From: CAIVSN01 sp036171455
GTDB lineage: Bacteria > Patescibacteriota > Gracilibacteria > BD1-5 > UBA2023
Direction: 5' to 3'
Assembly (NCBI GenBank): GCA_036171455.1
Contig: JAVHRB010000002.1
Span: 1-23,439 of the forward strand
Length of the DNA stretch: 23,439 bases
Made by a program: the position numbers and the translations under genes. The notes below the pieces were generated by a model, which did no database searches, was not told the origin of the DNA, and saw only the letters and a list, made by a program, of their open reading frames with translations. This document shows positions 1-8,841 of this stretch, one piece after another (the stretch's first letter is position 1; every line of letters begins with the position of its first letter).

Positions 1-21
1 GGATTGTAGGATCTAGGTCAT

Positions 22-44
22 ACCCCGTCAGCTTGCTGCGGGGT
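22..44. repeat. GC-rich hairpin, possible terminator or palindromic repeat
   Basis: ACCCCG pairs with CGGGGT, and CAG with CTG inside it around a CTTG tetraloop, with one bulged T. It is much more GC-rich than the flanks. No clean T-run follows, so it is a weak intrinsic terminator for whatever lies before the window. It could equally be a dispersed palindromic element. It lies in a short stretch (1-133) ahead of the first gene. Confidence 0.4.
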
Positions 45-133
45 GATTGATTTCTGCTCTTTCTCCACCCTGACTTCCTAAAGCTATCAAACCGCCTGAA
101 TTGCCAGATTGCATATGGAAAATATTGAACGAT

Positions 134-2224
134 ATGAATTTGAGACTTGAAAAACTCGAGGCTGAAAACGAAGTTTTACGAAAGCAAATTGCCGAGAATG
201 TTATCATATCAAAACCAAAAAATATTAATGTTCCAAAAAAAATAATTACTCAAAAAAATCCAACACCAAAAGCTCATTTAAAAGCAAAAAAAGTACCAAA
301 ACTGAAAAAAACCAAAAAAAAACCAACGATATCTGTACCAACGATATCTGTACCAACGATATCTGTACCAACTTCCATTGCCGATGTGACTGAAATTTCC
401 AATTTTCTCAGTAGTAATGCAAATTGAATTGAGGATAGCATTCCTCTAAATAAGATTGACACCCTTCCGCCACCTATTTCCGATCCGAGAAAAAATCGAG
501 ACGGTGGACTCACCGATATCTGACTTTTAGCTTGGAGTCACGATTGATATATTGATTCTCTCACTGGTATCCATGTATATGGCAAGGATGTTCTCCTAGA
601 CTCCCTCTATTCTCCCTTTTTTTGGAAATCTCTTTCCGAATACGCTACCAGTTTGAGTGAATCTGACATACAATCTATCTGAGGAAAAATCCCAAAACAT
701 ATTGGCAGCTACTCCAAAAGGATACGGTTGGCTGGTTTTGATAAAATCAGTCCGAAAAATATGTGTCTTTGGCTCGGAGCCCTTTCAGACGATCAGGGAA
801 AGTGGTGTGATGAAGGTGGTTGGCTCACAGGAGAGGGTTTGAAACGTTGGTTTCATTATGGGTATTCCGATTCTCGGACCTGAGAAAAAATCCTTTGACG
901 TGACGTTCTCATACGAATCTATGGTTCTGGAAACTTCTGGAAGGATATTGAAACGTACAGTACTTCTCTTTCCCTGGGTTCTTTGCGTTCTATAGGTGGA
1001 AAATTTCCAAACTGGATTTCAGCTTTTGCTGCAAAAATCAAGTGAGAAGGCGAGACTAAAATTTCTATCGATGAACTTCTGGATTGGCTTTGAGCGAATA
1101 GGAATGATTTTGTTAAACATTGTAATGCAAAATGATATCTCAGCGAAGAATGACTGAAAAAATGGTGTATGGAATGATATACCGATCCCGTAACCGATAC
1201 TCTGATTTTTTGAAAGGATGTACTTTTATGAGCTCTGTATGCACCCTCATTTTGGAATTCATTTTCCAGGTACGCGCGAAATCTCGACAAATTCGAACTT
1301 TCAAGAATCTGATGAAAAATTCCTCCGAATCCTGCTTCATATGAACCTATTGTCCGGAATGCCGGATTTACAGAATTTAATGTTCGTAATGTATGCATGT
1401 CCCTCTGAGCTTTGTCTCCTGAGATGGCAAAATATACCGATGAAGTTGGAGGATTATCTCCTGAATGATTGAAGCGTTGGTACTCAGAATGATATATTGA
1501 CCCGGATACTCATGAGAAAGTAACTGGAAGGACCATATTGATTTACGCGAAACGCTCAACTAATTTTTGGCAATATTTGCGTGAATATGCCCGCCAATTG
1601 GATTTGCGACATTCGAAGCTACTCGGTGGAAAGTTCCCCAAGGAAAAAACGAGTTTTGCTGAACGAATATTTGGCTCTGAAAACATGAACATTCAAAGTT
1701 TTTTGGAGTTTCTTTCGAATGGTAATACTAATGAGTTACAATCCATCGAATCGGAAGCAAACCTACTTAATGTTTGAGATGCTGAGAAATTTCTGAGTCA
1801 TCTTTCTTATGGAGATTCACTCTCTCAATTAGGAACTGAACCCAGTATTCCACAACCGAAGTTCTCGAATGCTATGAATCTACTCATGGTTCCCATTGGC
1901 TCAACGGTTATAGCTTCAAAGAAAAAATCTATTTCTAAATCTACTCACTCTAAATCTAATTCTGTTTCGGATTGACTTGGGTATACTCAGGTAAGAATAC
2001 AAACTACCTTTAAAAAATTAGCTCTGATTTTTGAGGACTCTAATCGGACAATGGTTCTGCTATCAGATTTTGATTCGAGAATTCTGCCTGATCACGTAGA
2101 AATTTTTTGCACAAATCCAAAAGTTTATCCCTATTTAAAAAAATTCCGTACCTATATTGATGAAACGTTGATGAGTGAGATGAGTGAAGGTATGGAACAT
2201 GAATTTTTATTTGTTTGGAAGTAA
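134..2224 (+). CDS. Four-module 105-aa repeat protein (paralogue 1), function unknown
   Basis: The 696-aa protein is one open frame only if 20 in-frame TGA codons are read as Gly; TAA ends it at 2222. Residues 1-25 look like a short coiled coil (LEKLEAENEVLRKQIAE), followed by a Lys/Pro-rich linker to about residue 130 that holds a PTISV tandem repeat. Four modules follow. The Trp that opens each module falls at residues 134, 239, 344 and 449, an exact period of 105. Shared module features are W-x4-GY-x-D, a G(K/R)DVL-like stretch, FW-x5-YA, GGK(I/F)P and, at the end, S-x-EGLK(R/K)W. Modules alternate between an A type (GF...WLGAL, with a conserved Cys in modules 1 and 3) and a B type (GGKFP...I-x6-W/FL). 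A Ser/Lys-rich tail of about 140 aa is absent from the paralogue at 6397. I recognise no known domain. No signal peptide is seen, so it is probably cytoplasmic. The frame is open from 17; ATG 134 is the first ATG, and TTG 101 is an alternative start. Confidence 0.85.
323..367 (+). repeat. 15-bp tandem repeat, three copies, coding
   Basis: Three identical direct copies of CCAACGATATCTGTA, followed by the first bases of a fourth. They are in frame and encode PTISV-PTISV-PTISV in the linker before the first 105-aa module. The unit is a multiple of three, so copy-number change would alter linker length without a frameshift. Confidence 0.95.
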
Positions 2225-2263
2225 TTATGGTATCGCATATACATATATTTTTTACCAGTGCGG

Positions 2264-3043
2264 ATGCTTCATCCATGTTTTGCAACTATCCCATATTCTA
2301 TGATTCCATTTTTTTATAAAAAACTCACTTCACTTCCCAAAAAGGATAGTATAATCGTCTCTGGAATAACGCTCGTCATAACGAGAAAAGCTATTAAGCA
2401 CCTGCTTCTGAGAATTCATCATACGGATGGTAGTGTCAACGTTTCTGCTCCTGAAAAAATGAGTTTAGAGGAAATTCGCTGATTTGTTCTTTTAAAAGTA
2501 GATTGGATTCGAAAACGTCAATCTAAAATTTTTCATGTTGCCAAATCTATACCTCAAAGATTTGTAACTGGCGAAATCATATATTTTCTTGGAAAACCAT
2601 ATATTTTGAATGTTTTCGAAGACGACATTTCTCCAAAAATACATTTAACGGATTCTACTCTTGAAATGTTTGTGCGACCAGGAATGAATGTGATATGAAA
2701 ACGCTTGCTCCTTCAATTGTGGTATCGTGAACAACTTCGGAAATTTCTACTTCCAAACATTATCCGGCTTGAAAATACTATGAAAGTTTGAGTTAATGAA
2801 TTGCGATTTCGTAGTATGTATACTCGTTGGGGAACCTGCAATATCACAGCAAAGCGTATTTGGTTAAATACGGAACTAGCCAAACATTCTACCGACTCTG
2901 TTCTGTATGTGCTTACTCATGAGATGGTCCATTTGCTTGAAAGGTGTCACAATGAAAAATTTAAGAAACACATGGATTCATATTTTCCCGATTGGAAACG
3001 TCAAAAAAACATATTGAATCAATGAACGATTATTGACTGCTAG
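2264..3043 (+). CDS. YgjP/SprT-like zinc metallopeptidase (DUF45 family)
   Basis: The 259-aa protein needs four TGA codons read as Gly and ends in TAG. The C-terminal half carries the family signature: TRWGTCN (about residue 185), WLNTEL, then HEMVHLLERCH, giving an HExxH zinc site at H219-E220-H223 and a third candidate ligand at H229. The N-terminal half (RIHHTDGSVNVSAP, FVLLKVDWIRKRQ) also fits the COG1451/YgjP layout. Members are predicted zinc-dependent hydrolases and the physiological substrate is generally unknown. No signal peptide is seen, so it is probably cytosolic. It starts 39 nt after the repeat-protein stop, suggesting co-transcription. The start is uncertain: ATG 2264 is chosen, GTG 2258 and ATG 2300 are possible, and none has a Shine-Dalgarno sequence. 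Confidence 0.85.
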
Positions 3044-3157
3044 ATGCCAATGTTTTTGTAGAGTGTGTTATACCCAATACAAATTGGTAACGTATCCAAG
3101 TTTTGTACAATCCCGACTATCGATATACTTTCTTAGTTATTCATACTCTATACGTTT

Positions 3158-4237
3158 ATGTCACAAATATCTTCCATCCGTACAGCACTTCAAGCCTGGT
3201 GGATTCAAAGTTTTTGAGAAATTCAGATTTGATCTGGAAAAGAAATTTCCGGTGGATGGCTTTCACAAGCATTTTGTTTTGATTATGTTACCACTACTAC
3301 TTCTGGCGTACTATTTTTGAGAACCTGTAAAAGTACGGAGGGAGGATATACCTATTCCAACGACCGATTCTCTACTTTTGCCATAAGTCATGAAATGTAC
3401 GAACGAGCGAATGGACCAGTAAAATCTTATGGGGTATTTTGAATCAATCGTAATGGAATACTGGCAAACAGTATTTTCGATCCTGATCTTTCCTATTTTC
3501 ATGTGCAAGATTTCAAGCCGGGATTTTCTCTGCTCCGTGAATCAGATCGGTATCACGAAATGAACGTTCTGAATACCATAGCCGTCAATCGTATGAAATC
3601 GGTAGGAAAGCTGCTCGCTGGACTACATAATATTTCCATAGCACATATTCCAAATCATTCGAATGCCGTTCGTCGTTCCCAACGGGAAATGCTTACTCAT
3701 CCACAAATTACATTAGATGTGCTATCCTGTTATCCTCATGATCATGCTATTCTTTGAATAGACAATGGAAAGTATGAGTATATTCAAAATATGCTTCGAT
3801 ATATTGATTCGGAAGCAGAATATTCTGATACTACTCCTTGTGTTCCACTCCATGGTGATTTTTGGGGTTCTAATATCCTTATTGATGAGATGGATGAACC
3901 CTTTCTTATAGACTACAGCCGGGTACCGTACAGTGATCCTGCTATCGACGTTGGAACATTTCTTTGAGTTGAGATTTTTGATGGACTCAGCTATGATGCT
4001 GAATCCTGTTTCGAAGCGGCAAACATATTTTTGAACTCATATCTGGAATATCGAAATATATCAGATCCTGGTTTGCTCCGAAGGTGTGTAATAATGGTAT
4101 TTTGGATTGGTATTATACGTATGTATCCACCAGTATTTTGAAATACTTCTCCAGAAAAAATGAACGTATTTGCCAGGTATATCACACAGTGTTATACTGA
4201 AAAAAATATCATTTTACAGTATTCACAATGCAAATAA
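3158..4237 (+). CDS. Aminoglycoside phosphotransferase-type (APH/choline kinase-like) kinase
   Basis: The 359-aa protein needs at least six TGA codons read as Gly. It has the APH fold signature: an N-lobe SGGWLSQAF followed by a strand ending LFLR, a hinge-like FKPG (about residue 119), the Brenner catalytic loop HGDFWGSNIL with H232, D234 and N239, and a metal-binding Asp in LIDYSRVPYSDPAIDVG (D252). The family moves the ATP gamma-phosphate to small hydroxylated molecules such as sugars, choline, fructosamine or antibiotics. The substrate cannot be told from sequence, and resistance should not be assumed. ATG 3158 is the only start after an in-frame TAG at 3134. The stop overlaps the next gene by 10 nt, so the two are probably translationally coupled. 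Confidence 0.85.
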
Positions 4238-5004
4238 GTCTGATACGTCACGGTAAGGCTGAATATAAAAACATCGAACCTACTCAGGATCGAGAAAATG
4301 CCAGGGATATCGATCCAAAAACATTAGATTCCCTCTGAAAACAAGCCCAAGTATTTGTTTCTAAAATGAGACCAAAAGACACGGTGACGATTTGGAGTTC
4401 ACCTATTCCTCGGGCACTCGAAACTTCTAAGATTTTTGAGGATGAACTGGTTCGCCAAGGAAAACATATTCGTAAAGTTAAGATATTCGATGTTTTTGAG
4501 GAAGTTCGATGATTCAAATTTTCCTATCTCAATGCTTTAGTAAATGGTGATATTCTTTCCTTTGACGGCATCGATGTTGTAGTCGATTCGACTATAACAA
4601 ATTCAAATCAGCTATCCTTATGAGATTATTTCAGAAATTCTGAATGGAATAAACTTTCTCCTGAAATTATAAAAGACTTGTGAATATTTTGAGCTATTGT
4701 TTCGAATATGGAATCCTATGATAGTATCGTGAGACGGGTAAGTAGCTCACTCAAGCGAGTTAAACATCTCACGGATCGTCAGCATCATTTATTGATTTTC
4801 ACACACCAGTGCTGCACAGATTTCATAGTGGAGGCTGTCAATGATTACCGGGATTGAGGTATTAATCCTGGAGATTCGGTCACTCTGGAAATACGAGATG
4901 AAAGACTTACCGTGACTGATACACCATTTTGATCTGGTAAGGTATATGATCTTCTTGAATCTACTGCGGTGAAAAGCCGAAATATTTTTCAAAAAAGTTC
5001 ATAA
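4228..5004 (+). CDS. Histidine phosphatase superfamily (phosphoglycerate mutase-like) protein
   Basis: The 258-aa protein has seven TGA codons read as Gly. The N-terminus MQISLIRHGKAE holds the catalytic RHG triad (R7-H8-G9, His8 being the phospho-acceptor). WSSPIPRALETSKIF matches the usual second core motif, and FTHQC (H193) supplies the second catalytic His, although the Gly that usually follows is replaced by Gln. Family members remove or transfer phosphate on metabolites, nucleotides or proteins through a phosphohistidine. Substrate is not predictable here. The 10-nt overlap with the upstream APH-type kinase suggests paired expression. A mid-protein stretch (about residues 100-155) is longer than in minimal members and may be a lid. 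Confidence 0.85.
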
Positions 5005-5087
5005 TATCTGAACACACTTTGATGTTTTCATCATTTTCTTATAACTTGAAAATTTTTAATGCAAATTCTAATTCTAGAACTTGTGTA

Positions 5088-5115
5088 TTGAATTTTTTTA
5101 TTTTTCCATTATAAA
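5088..5115 (+). promoter_or_regulatory. Putative sigma70-type promoter for pyrD homologue
   Basis: TTGAAT (5088-5093) and TATAAA (5110-5115) are separated by 16 nt in the 197-nt gap upstream of the dihydroorotate dehydrogenase gene, placing the start of transcription about 80 nt before the ATG. The background is AT-rich, so chance matches are possible. Confidence 0.45.
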
Positions 5116-5132
5116 CAATAAGATTTCATCTG

Positions 5133-5165
5133 GAACGAATTTGTTCGCTCTCCTTTGATTCGTTC
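5133..5165 (+). promoter_or_regulatory. Inverted repeat in the pyrD leader
   Basis: GAACGAAT (5133-5140) pairs with ATTCGTTC (5158-5165) over a 17-nt loop. An alternative short pairing of GAAC with GTTC exists inside it (5133-5136 with 5143-5146). It lies between the putative promoter and the ribosome binding site, followed by an AT-rich run. It could be an attenuator-like structure or an operator. No known riboswitch consensus was recognised. Confidence 0.35.
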
Positions 5166-5192
5166 TTTAATATTTTTAATCATTATTTTTTT

Positions 5193-5197
5193 GGAGG
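5193..5197 (+). promoter_or_regulatory. Shine-Dalgarno GGAGG before pyrD homologue
   Basis: GGAGG lies 4 nt upstream of ATG 5202. It is notable because most genes in this window, including topA, trpS, hflX, the Nudix gene and the repeat proteins, show no comparable site. Confidence 0.7.
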
Positions 5198-5201
5198 TTT
5201 T

Positions 5202-6092
5202 ATGCTGTTTCCTCTTTCTAGCTTTCCAGTTGGTTCAGCGGCAGGTTGGTGTAAAACGATGGATCAACTACAGGAAATATGTCTTTCCAATGCTGCGTTT
5301 ATTACAGTAGGATCTTATACCTTGGCTCCGAGGATTGGAAATTCTGGAAATGTTTTTAATGGCGATCCTGATTTTTCTCTCAATTCGCTCGGCTTGCCAA
5401 ATCTAGGATTGAACTATCTCAAATCTCATGGACGAGAGATGGTGAATCTAGCCCATCAATATGAGAAACCAATATATTTGAGTGTTGCTGGTTTCACTCC
5501 TGACGAATATCGTATTCTTTCCTGTCAAGGATTCGAATGTGGATTTGATGGAGTTGAACTGAATCTTGGTTGCTCAAATTTGGTTGACGGTGGTAGAAGA
5601 AAATCGATAGCAAATTTTGATTTAGCGGTAGTCGATGAGATTCTTCACGCAGTGGGTCCTCCCACACAAGAGAGTATCCTTCTCACAAAAGTATCTCCTA
5701 TGACGAATCCTAATGACATCGTTGATTTGGCAGAACTCATTTCTCACTACCCGGTTTTTGCAGTAGTAACTATGAATACACTCCCGAACTGCCTTGATTT
5801 TGATAACGATGGAAGATCTGTGATTCAGACTCCTGATGCAACAGGGTGGTCTGGAGGTTCTGGAAAATCGATACTCCCTTTTGCTCTTGGTCAAATTAAC
5901 CAATGGCACAAAGCGCTTCCAAGTAATATGCAAGTTTGGGGAGTGGGAGGAGTTCATACCGGTGATTCAGTAAGAAAGATGCTTTTAGCTGGAGCTTCTA
6001 TGGTACAGGTTGGCACGGCACTTTTTGTATATGGTCCACGTATTTTCTCGGATATCGTTAGCGAATATTTGGATTTTCAACAATTGGATTAG
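5202..6092 (+). CDS. pyrD: Dihydroorotate dehydrogenase, class 1A-like
   Basis: The 296-aa protein is close to the usual class 1 length. Motifs of the FMN-dependent TIM barrel are clear: ELNLGCSN (usually NLSCPN) with the class 1A active-site Cys at C124, Lys163 in LTKVSPM, NTLP, a GGSG phosphate-loop-like stretch, and GVGGVHTGDSVRKMLLAGA-x2-VQVGTAL at the FMN phosphate end. The enzyme oxidises dihydroorotate to orotate in pyrimidine synthesis; class 1A enzymes use fumarate and are soluble. No other pyr gene is present, so another flavin-dependent dihydropyrimidine reaction cannot be excluded. Unlike its neighbours it has no in-frame TGA: all of its roughly 30 glycines are GGN. It also has a clear SD, its own promoter candidate and its own terminator, which suggests an independent unit, possibly acquired. 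Confidence 0.85.
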   Translation: MLFPLSSFPVGSAAGWCKTMDQLQEICLSNAAFITVGSYTLAPRIGNSGNVFNGDPDFSLNSLGLPNLGLNYLKSHGREMVNLAHQYEKPIYLSVAGFTPDEYRILSCQGFECGFDGVELNLGCSNLVDGGRRKSIANFDLAVVDEILHAVGPPTQESILLTKVSPMTNPNDIVDLAELISHYPVFAVVTMNTLPNCLDFDNDGRSVIQTPDATGWSGGSGKSILPFALGQINQWHKALPSNMQVWGVGGVHTGDSVRKMLLAGASMVQVGTALFVYGPRIFSDIVSEYLDFQQLD

Positions 6093-6396
6093 TCCACCTG
6101 TCTGATTAGTAACCGTTCCCGATTAAATTTTGATTGAAATTACCTTGCAATTCTTTAAAAAAGAATAATTCTTCATTATCGGTATTCCTCATAGAATGCC
6201 GATTTTTTTGTTATTTTTTATCAAAATACGATAGAATATTAAATATTAATTTGCTTATTAAAACATTTCTATCCATACTATCAACAAAATATAAGTAATC
6301 CCATGTGTGTACATATATTTTGAAAAAATAAATAAAAACTGCATCAAATACCTTAAAACATACATCTTTTTTAATATTTTACATTAGAATTAATAT
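6093..6396. other. AT-rich intergenic region
   Basis: No supportable gene lies in these 304 nt. They hold a short AT palindrome (ATTCTTT-AAA-AAAGAAT, 6150-6166), the terminator at 6180-6209, and then about 190 nt of very AT-rich sequence that must contain the promoter of the second repeat protein. I could not single out convincing -35/-10 boxes. Confidence 0.6.
6180..6209 (+). terminator. Intrinsic terminator after pyrD homologue
   Basis: CGGTATTC (6180-6187) pairs with GAATGCCG (6194-6201), with one G-U pair and a 6-nt loop, followed by a 7-T run. It lies 88 nt past the stop codon. Confidence 0.8.
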
Positions 6397-8145
6397 ATGA
6401 AAACCCCAAAGAAACAAAAAAAATTAACTTCAATATCAGTCCCAAAAGAGATAAAAAAAGTTTCCTGAATCAAAAGTTGACTAAAATTTATTCGAAATAA
6501 AACGAAACAAATTTACCAGAAACTCGACTCTGTAATTATAGAAGATGAAGCTTCCCTTATTTACAAGAAACTCGACTCTGTAATTATAGAAGATGAAGCA
6601 GTTAAGTTTTTTAGGAAATTAAATTCTGTAAATATTACGTTTTGATCATCCTATAAGAAGATTGCTGAAGATAAAAAGTTAAAGGAAAACAAAATCGAGG
6701 AAAAGCTAGCAAAATCCGTTAAGAAGCCAGCCAAGAAAAAGAAAGCAAAGATTAAGAAGATTAAGGTTAAAAAACCTCTAAAGATTCGAGTACCAAAAGT
6801 TATTGTACCTCGGAAAGCAAAAAGCGAGTCACCGATTTCAGATTTTGATCTCATGAATTGGAGCACAGCTTGATATGTTGATCTAAAATCCGGTTCTCAT
6901 ATCTATGGGAAAGATATCTTGCTCAATTGCCTCTATTCATCATCATTTTGGGTAAACTTTGCACAGTATGTGGGTTCGTTGGATGCAGCTGATTTTACGA
7001 ATATTTGAGGCGTAATTCCAAAGTGTCTCTGAAGTTTCTCATTCCGTATCAAAAAAGCGTGATTTGATACAAATAATCCGAAAAACATGTGCATTTGGCT
7101 TTGAGCCTTGAATCCGAAAAAGGCATTGTTTTGCGATGAACATGGTTGGCTGAATGCCGAAGGGTTGAAAAATTGGTTTAACGTAGGATATGTCAATCCA
7201 AATACAGGATTGGTAATTACAGGAAAAGAAATTTTGAAATCATTCTATGCATCTCAAAATTTCTGGGATGAAATTGCGAATTACGCTAGTACCATCTCTC
7301 TGGAAACAACGAAGGAGATTGGTGGGAAATTCCCAAACTGGGTTTCAAGTTTTGCCACTATCATAAAGGGACCACAAAAAAAGCATATCAGTATTGAAGA
7401 GATTTTTGAGTGGTTTGGAATGAAGCTGGCAGATTTTGCTCCAATAGATAACTCCAAGTGATACCTTTCCGTAGAGTGATTGAAAAAATGGAGCATGGAA
7501 TGATATATAGAAGAAAAGTCGAAACGGCGTGTGTATGGGAAGGATATCCTTTTGCAAGCCTTGTATTCCAATTCGTTTTGGAAATCTTTTGCTGAATATG
7601 TCAATAATCTATCCGATGAGGATATCAAGTCCATGTGAGGAAAAATTTCAGCAAACTCTACCGCATATACTGGAAAAATGCGAGAAGTTTGATATAAAAA
7701 TTTTAGTGTTAAAGATTTGTGTGTTTGGTTATGAGCAATAGACCCAAAACAATCAAAATTTACCGATGAATTTGGTAATCTTTCGGTTGCGGGACTAAAA
7801 AGATGGTACAAGAAATGATATGTCGATCCAATCACTGGGAATGAAATTACTGGTAGACAAATTGCTATTTATGCAAAGAGTTCGGATAACTTTTGGAAAT
7901 TTATGCAAAAATATTCTCGATTGCTTGAATTCCGCCATGCGGTGGTGATGGGAGGGAAATTTCCTAAAGATAAAACAGGGCTATCGGAAAGATTTTTCAA
8001 TTTGGACACCATGAAATTGCAAGATTTTCTCAAAGCTATATGAAATGGGAAGGATACTGAATACCTTCAAGTTGTAGAAAAAGCTTCGAAAATTAAATCT
8101 GGAAAAGCAGAGAAGTTCTTGAAGAAATTATTTCCTGAAAGTTAA
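6397..8145 (+). CDS. Four-module 105-aa repeat protein (paralogue 2), function unknown
   Basis: The 582-aa protein has 16 in-frame TGA codons read as Gly and ends in TAA. It matches the protein at 134-2224 module for module. Each unit opens with Trp, at residues 155, 260, 365 and 470, again exactly 105 apart. Conserved elements are W-x4-GY(V/I), YGKDIL or TGKEIL, (S/N)FW-x5-Y, GGK, and LS-x-(E/A)GLK-x-W, with the same A-B-A-B alternation; modules 1 and 3 end in C-x-WLGA. The N-terminal 150 residues are Lys-rich with a 16-residue tandem repeat. The long C-terminal tail of paralogue 1 is missing; this protein ends soon after the shared AEKFL motif. No signal peptide or membrane segment is seen. 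Basic linkers could bind nucleic acid or acidic polymers, but that is speculation. ATG 6397 follows an AT-rich leader without SD. Confidence 0.85.
6511..6599 (+). repeat. 48-bp tandem duplication within paralogue 2
   Basis: Two near-identical 48-bp units (6511-6558 and 6559-6599, the second not quite complete) encode IYQKLDSVIIEDEASL and IYKKLDSVIIEDEA. A third, degenerate unit (FFRKLNSV) follows. Very low divergence suggests recent duplication in the basic N-terminal linker. Confidence 0.9.
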
Positions 8146-8174
8146 TATTCTTTCTTATATCTTACTTTATTCCT

Positions 8175-8645
8175 ATGCGTCAATCGACACTTGTTTATGT
8201 TTTTAATTCCAAAGGTCAGATTCTCCTTGCTATGAAAAAACGCGGTTTTGGCAAGGATAAATGGAATGGTTCCGGTGGTAAGGTAGAGCCTGGAGAGTCA
8301 ATTGTCGAGGCAGCGAGTCGAGAACTCTTTGAAGAAACTGCTATCGATATATCTCCAGATACACTGACTAGCAGAGGAATACTTCATTTTCATTTTGCAA
8401 ACAATCCTGATTGGGATCAGGATGTAAATATTTTTGTTGCCCAAGGGTATGACTGAAGCTTTGAAGAGACTGAGGAGATGAAACCTCAGTGGTTCGATAT
8501 CGATAAAATACCTTACGAATCTATGTGGGAAGATGATCCATATTGTTTGCCACGTATTATCGAATGAGAATCTGTTGAATTCGAATTTTATTTTTGAGCT
8601 GATGGTCATATTGAGGAATATACTGAGGTATATACGGCACAATAG
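8175..8645 (+). CDS. Nudix hydrolase, MTH1/8-oxo-dGTPase-like
   Basis: The 156-aa protein has three TGA codons read as Gly and ends in TAG. The Nudix box spans residues 35-57 (G-x5-E-x7-REL-x-EE), with the usual last Gly replaced by Ala (EETA). The flanks resemble MTH1/NUDT1: MKKRGFGKDKWNGSGGKVEPGE at the N-side, and near the C-terminus WFDIDKIPYESMWEDD, similar to the WFxxDxIPFxxMWPDD segment that contacts the base in MTH1. The predicted role is hydrolysis of oxidised purine nucleotides (8-oxo-dGTP, 2-OH-dATP) to monophosphates, preventing mutation. It begins 29 nt after the repeat-protein stop, so it may share a transcript. No SD is visible. Confidence 0.88.
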
Positions 8646-8653
8646 GACATAAA

Positions 8654-8824
8654 TTATTCTGAATTTATTGAATATCTGTGAAACGCTTTTTTTCGTAAGG
8701 CGTACCATTGTTTTTTATGGTTACCTGACCGTCAGAAATGGTATCTTTGTATATAATCACTCTCATTTTTGCTCAGTATTTCAAATTGTTCTTTCGTTTC
8801 GACTCATTCGATAATTATTTTCAT
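8654..8824 (-). CDS. Possible small protein (56 aa)
   Basis: On the minus strand, an AGGAG (plus 8832-8836) lies 7 nt before ATG 8824. With TGA=Gly the frame reads MKIIIEGVETKEQFEILSK and continues to TAA at 8656, giving 56 aa. A second frame inside it (starting MRVIIYKDTISDGQVTI, 33 aa) also looks protein-like, so the true product may be the shorter ORF or a frameshifted combination. It follows the gene ending at 8901 on the same strand and converges on the Nudix gene. No family was recognised. Confidence 0.35.
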
Positions 8825-8841
8825 TTTTCAACTCCTATAAT

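Noticed and set aside
919..1398. A 159-aa minus-strand ORF inside the first repeat protein
   Set aside because: It lies opposite the repeat-protein frame, which shows an exact 105-residue periodicity and a conserved paralogue; the antisense reading has no recognisable features.
3033..3320. A 95-aa plus-strand ORF between the metallopeptidase and kinase genes
   Set aside because: It overlaps the start of the kinase gene in another frame; the kinase frame has a recognisable N-lobe from residue 35.
134..4237. Interpreting the many broken ORFs as pseudogenes or poor sequence
   Set aside because: Nearly every break is a TGA, many at invariant glycines, and all frames become continuous with TGA=Gly.
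3158..4237. Calling the APH-type kinase an antibiotic resistance gene
   Set aside because: Only the general fold motifs are visible; the family covers many non-antibiotic substrates and nothing in context points to resistance.
7281..7835. A 184-aa minus-strand ORF inside the second repeat protein
   Set aside because: It is the antisense shadow of modules 2 to 4 of the repeat protein and ignores the code-25 frame conserved between paralogues.
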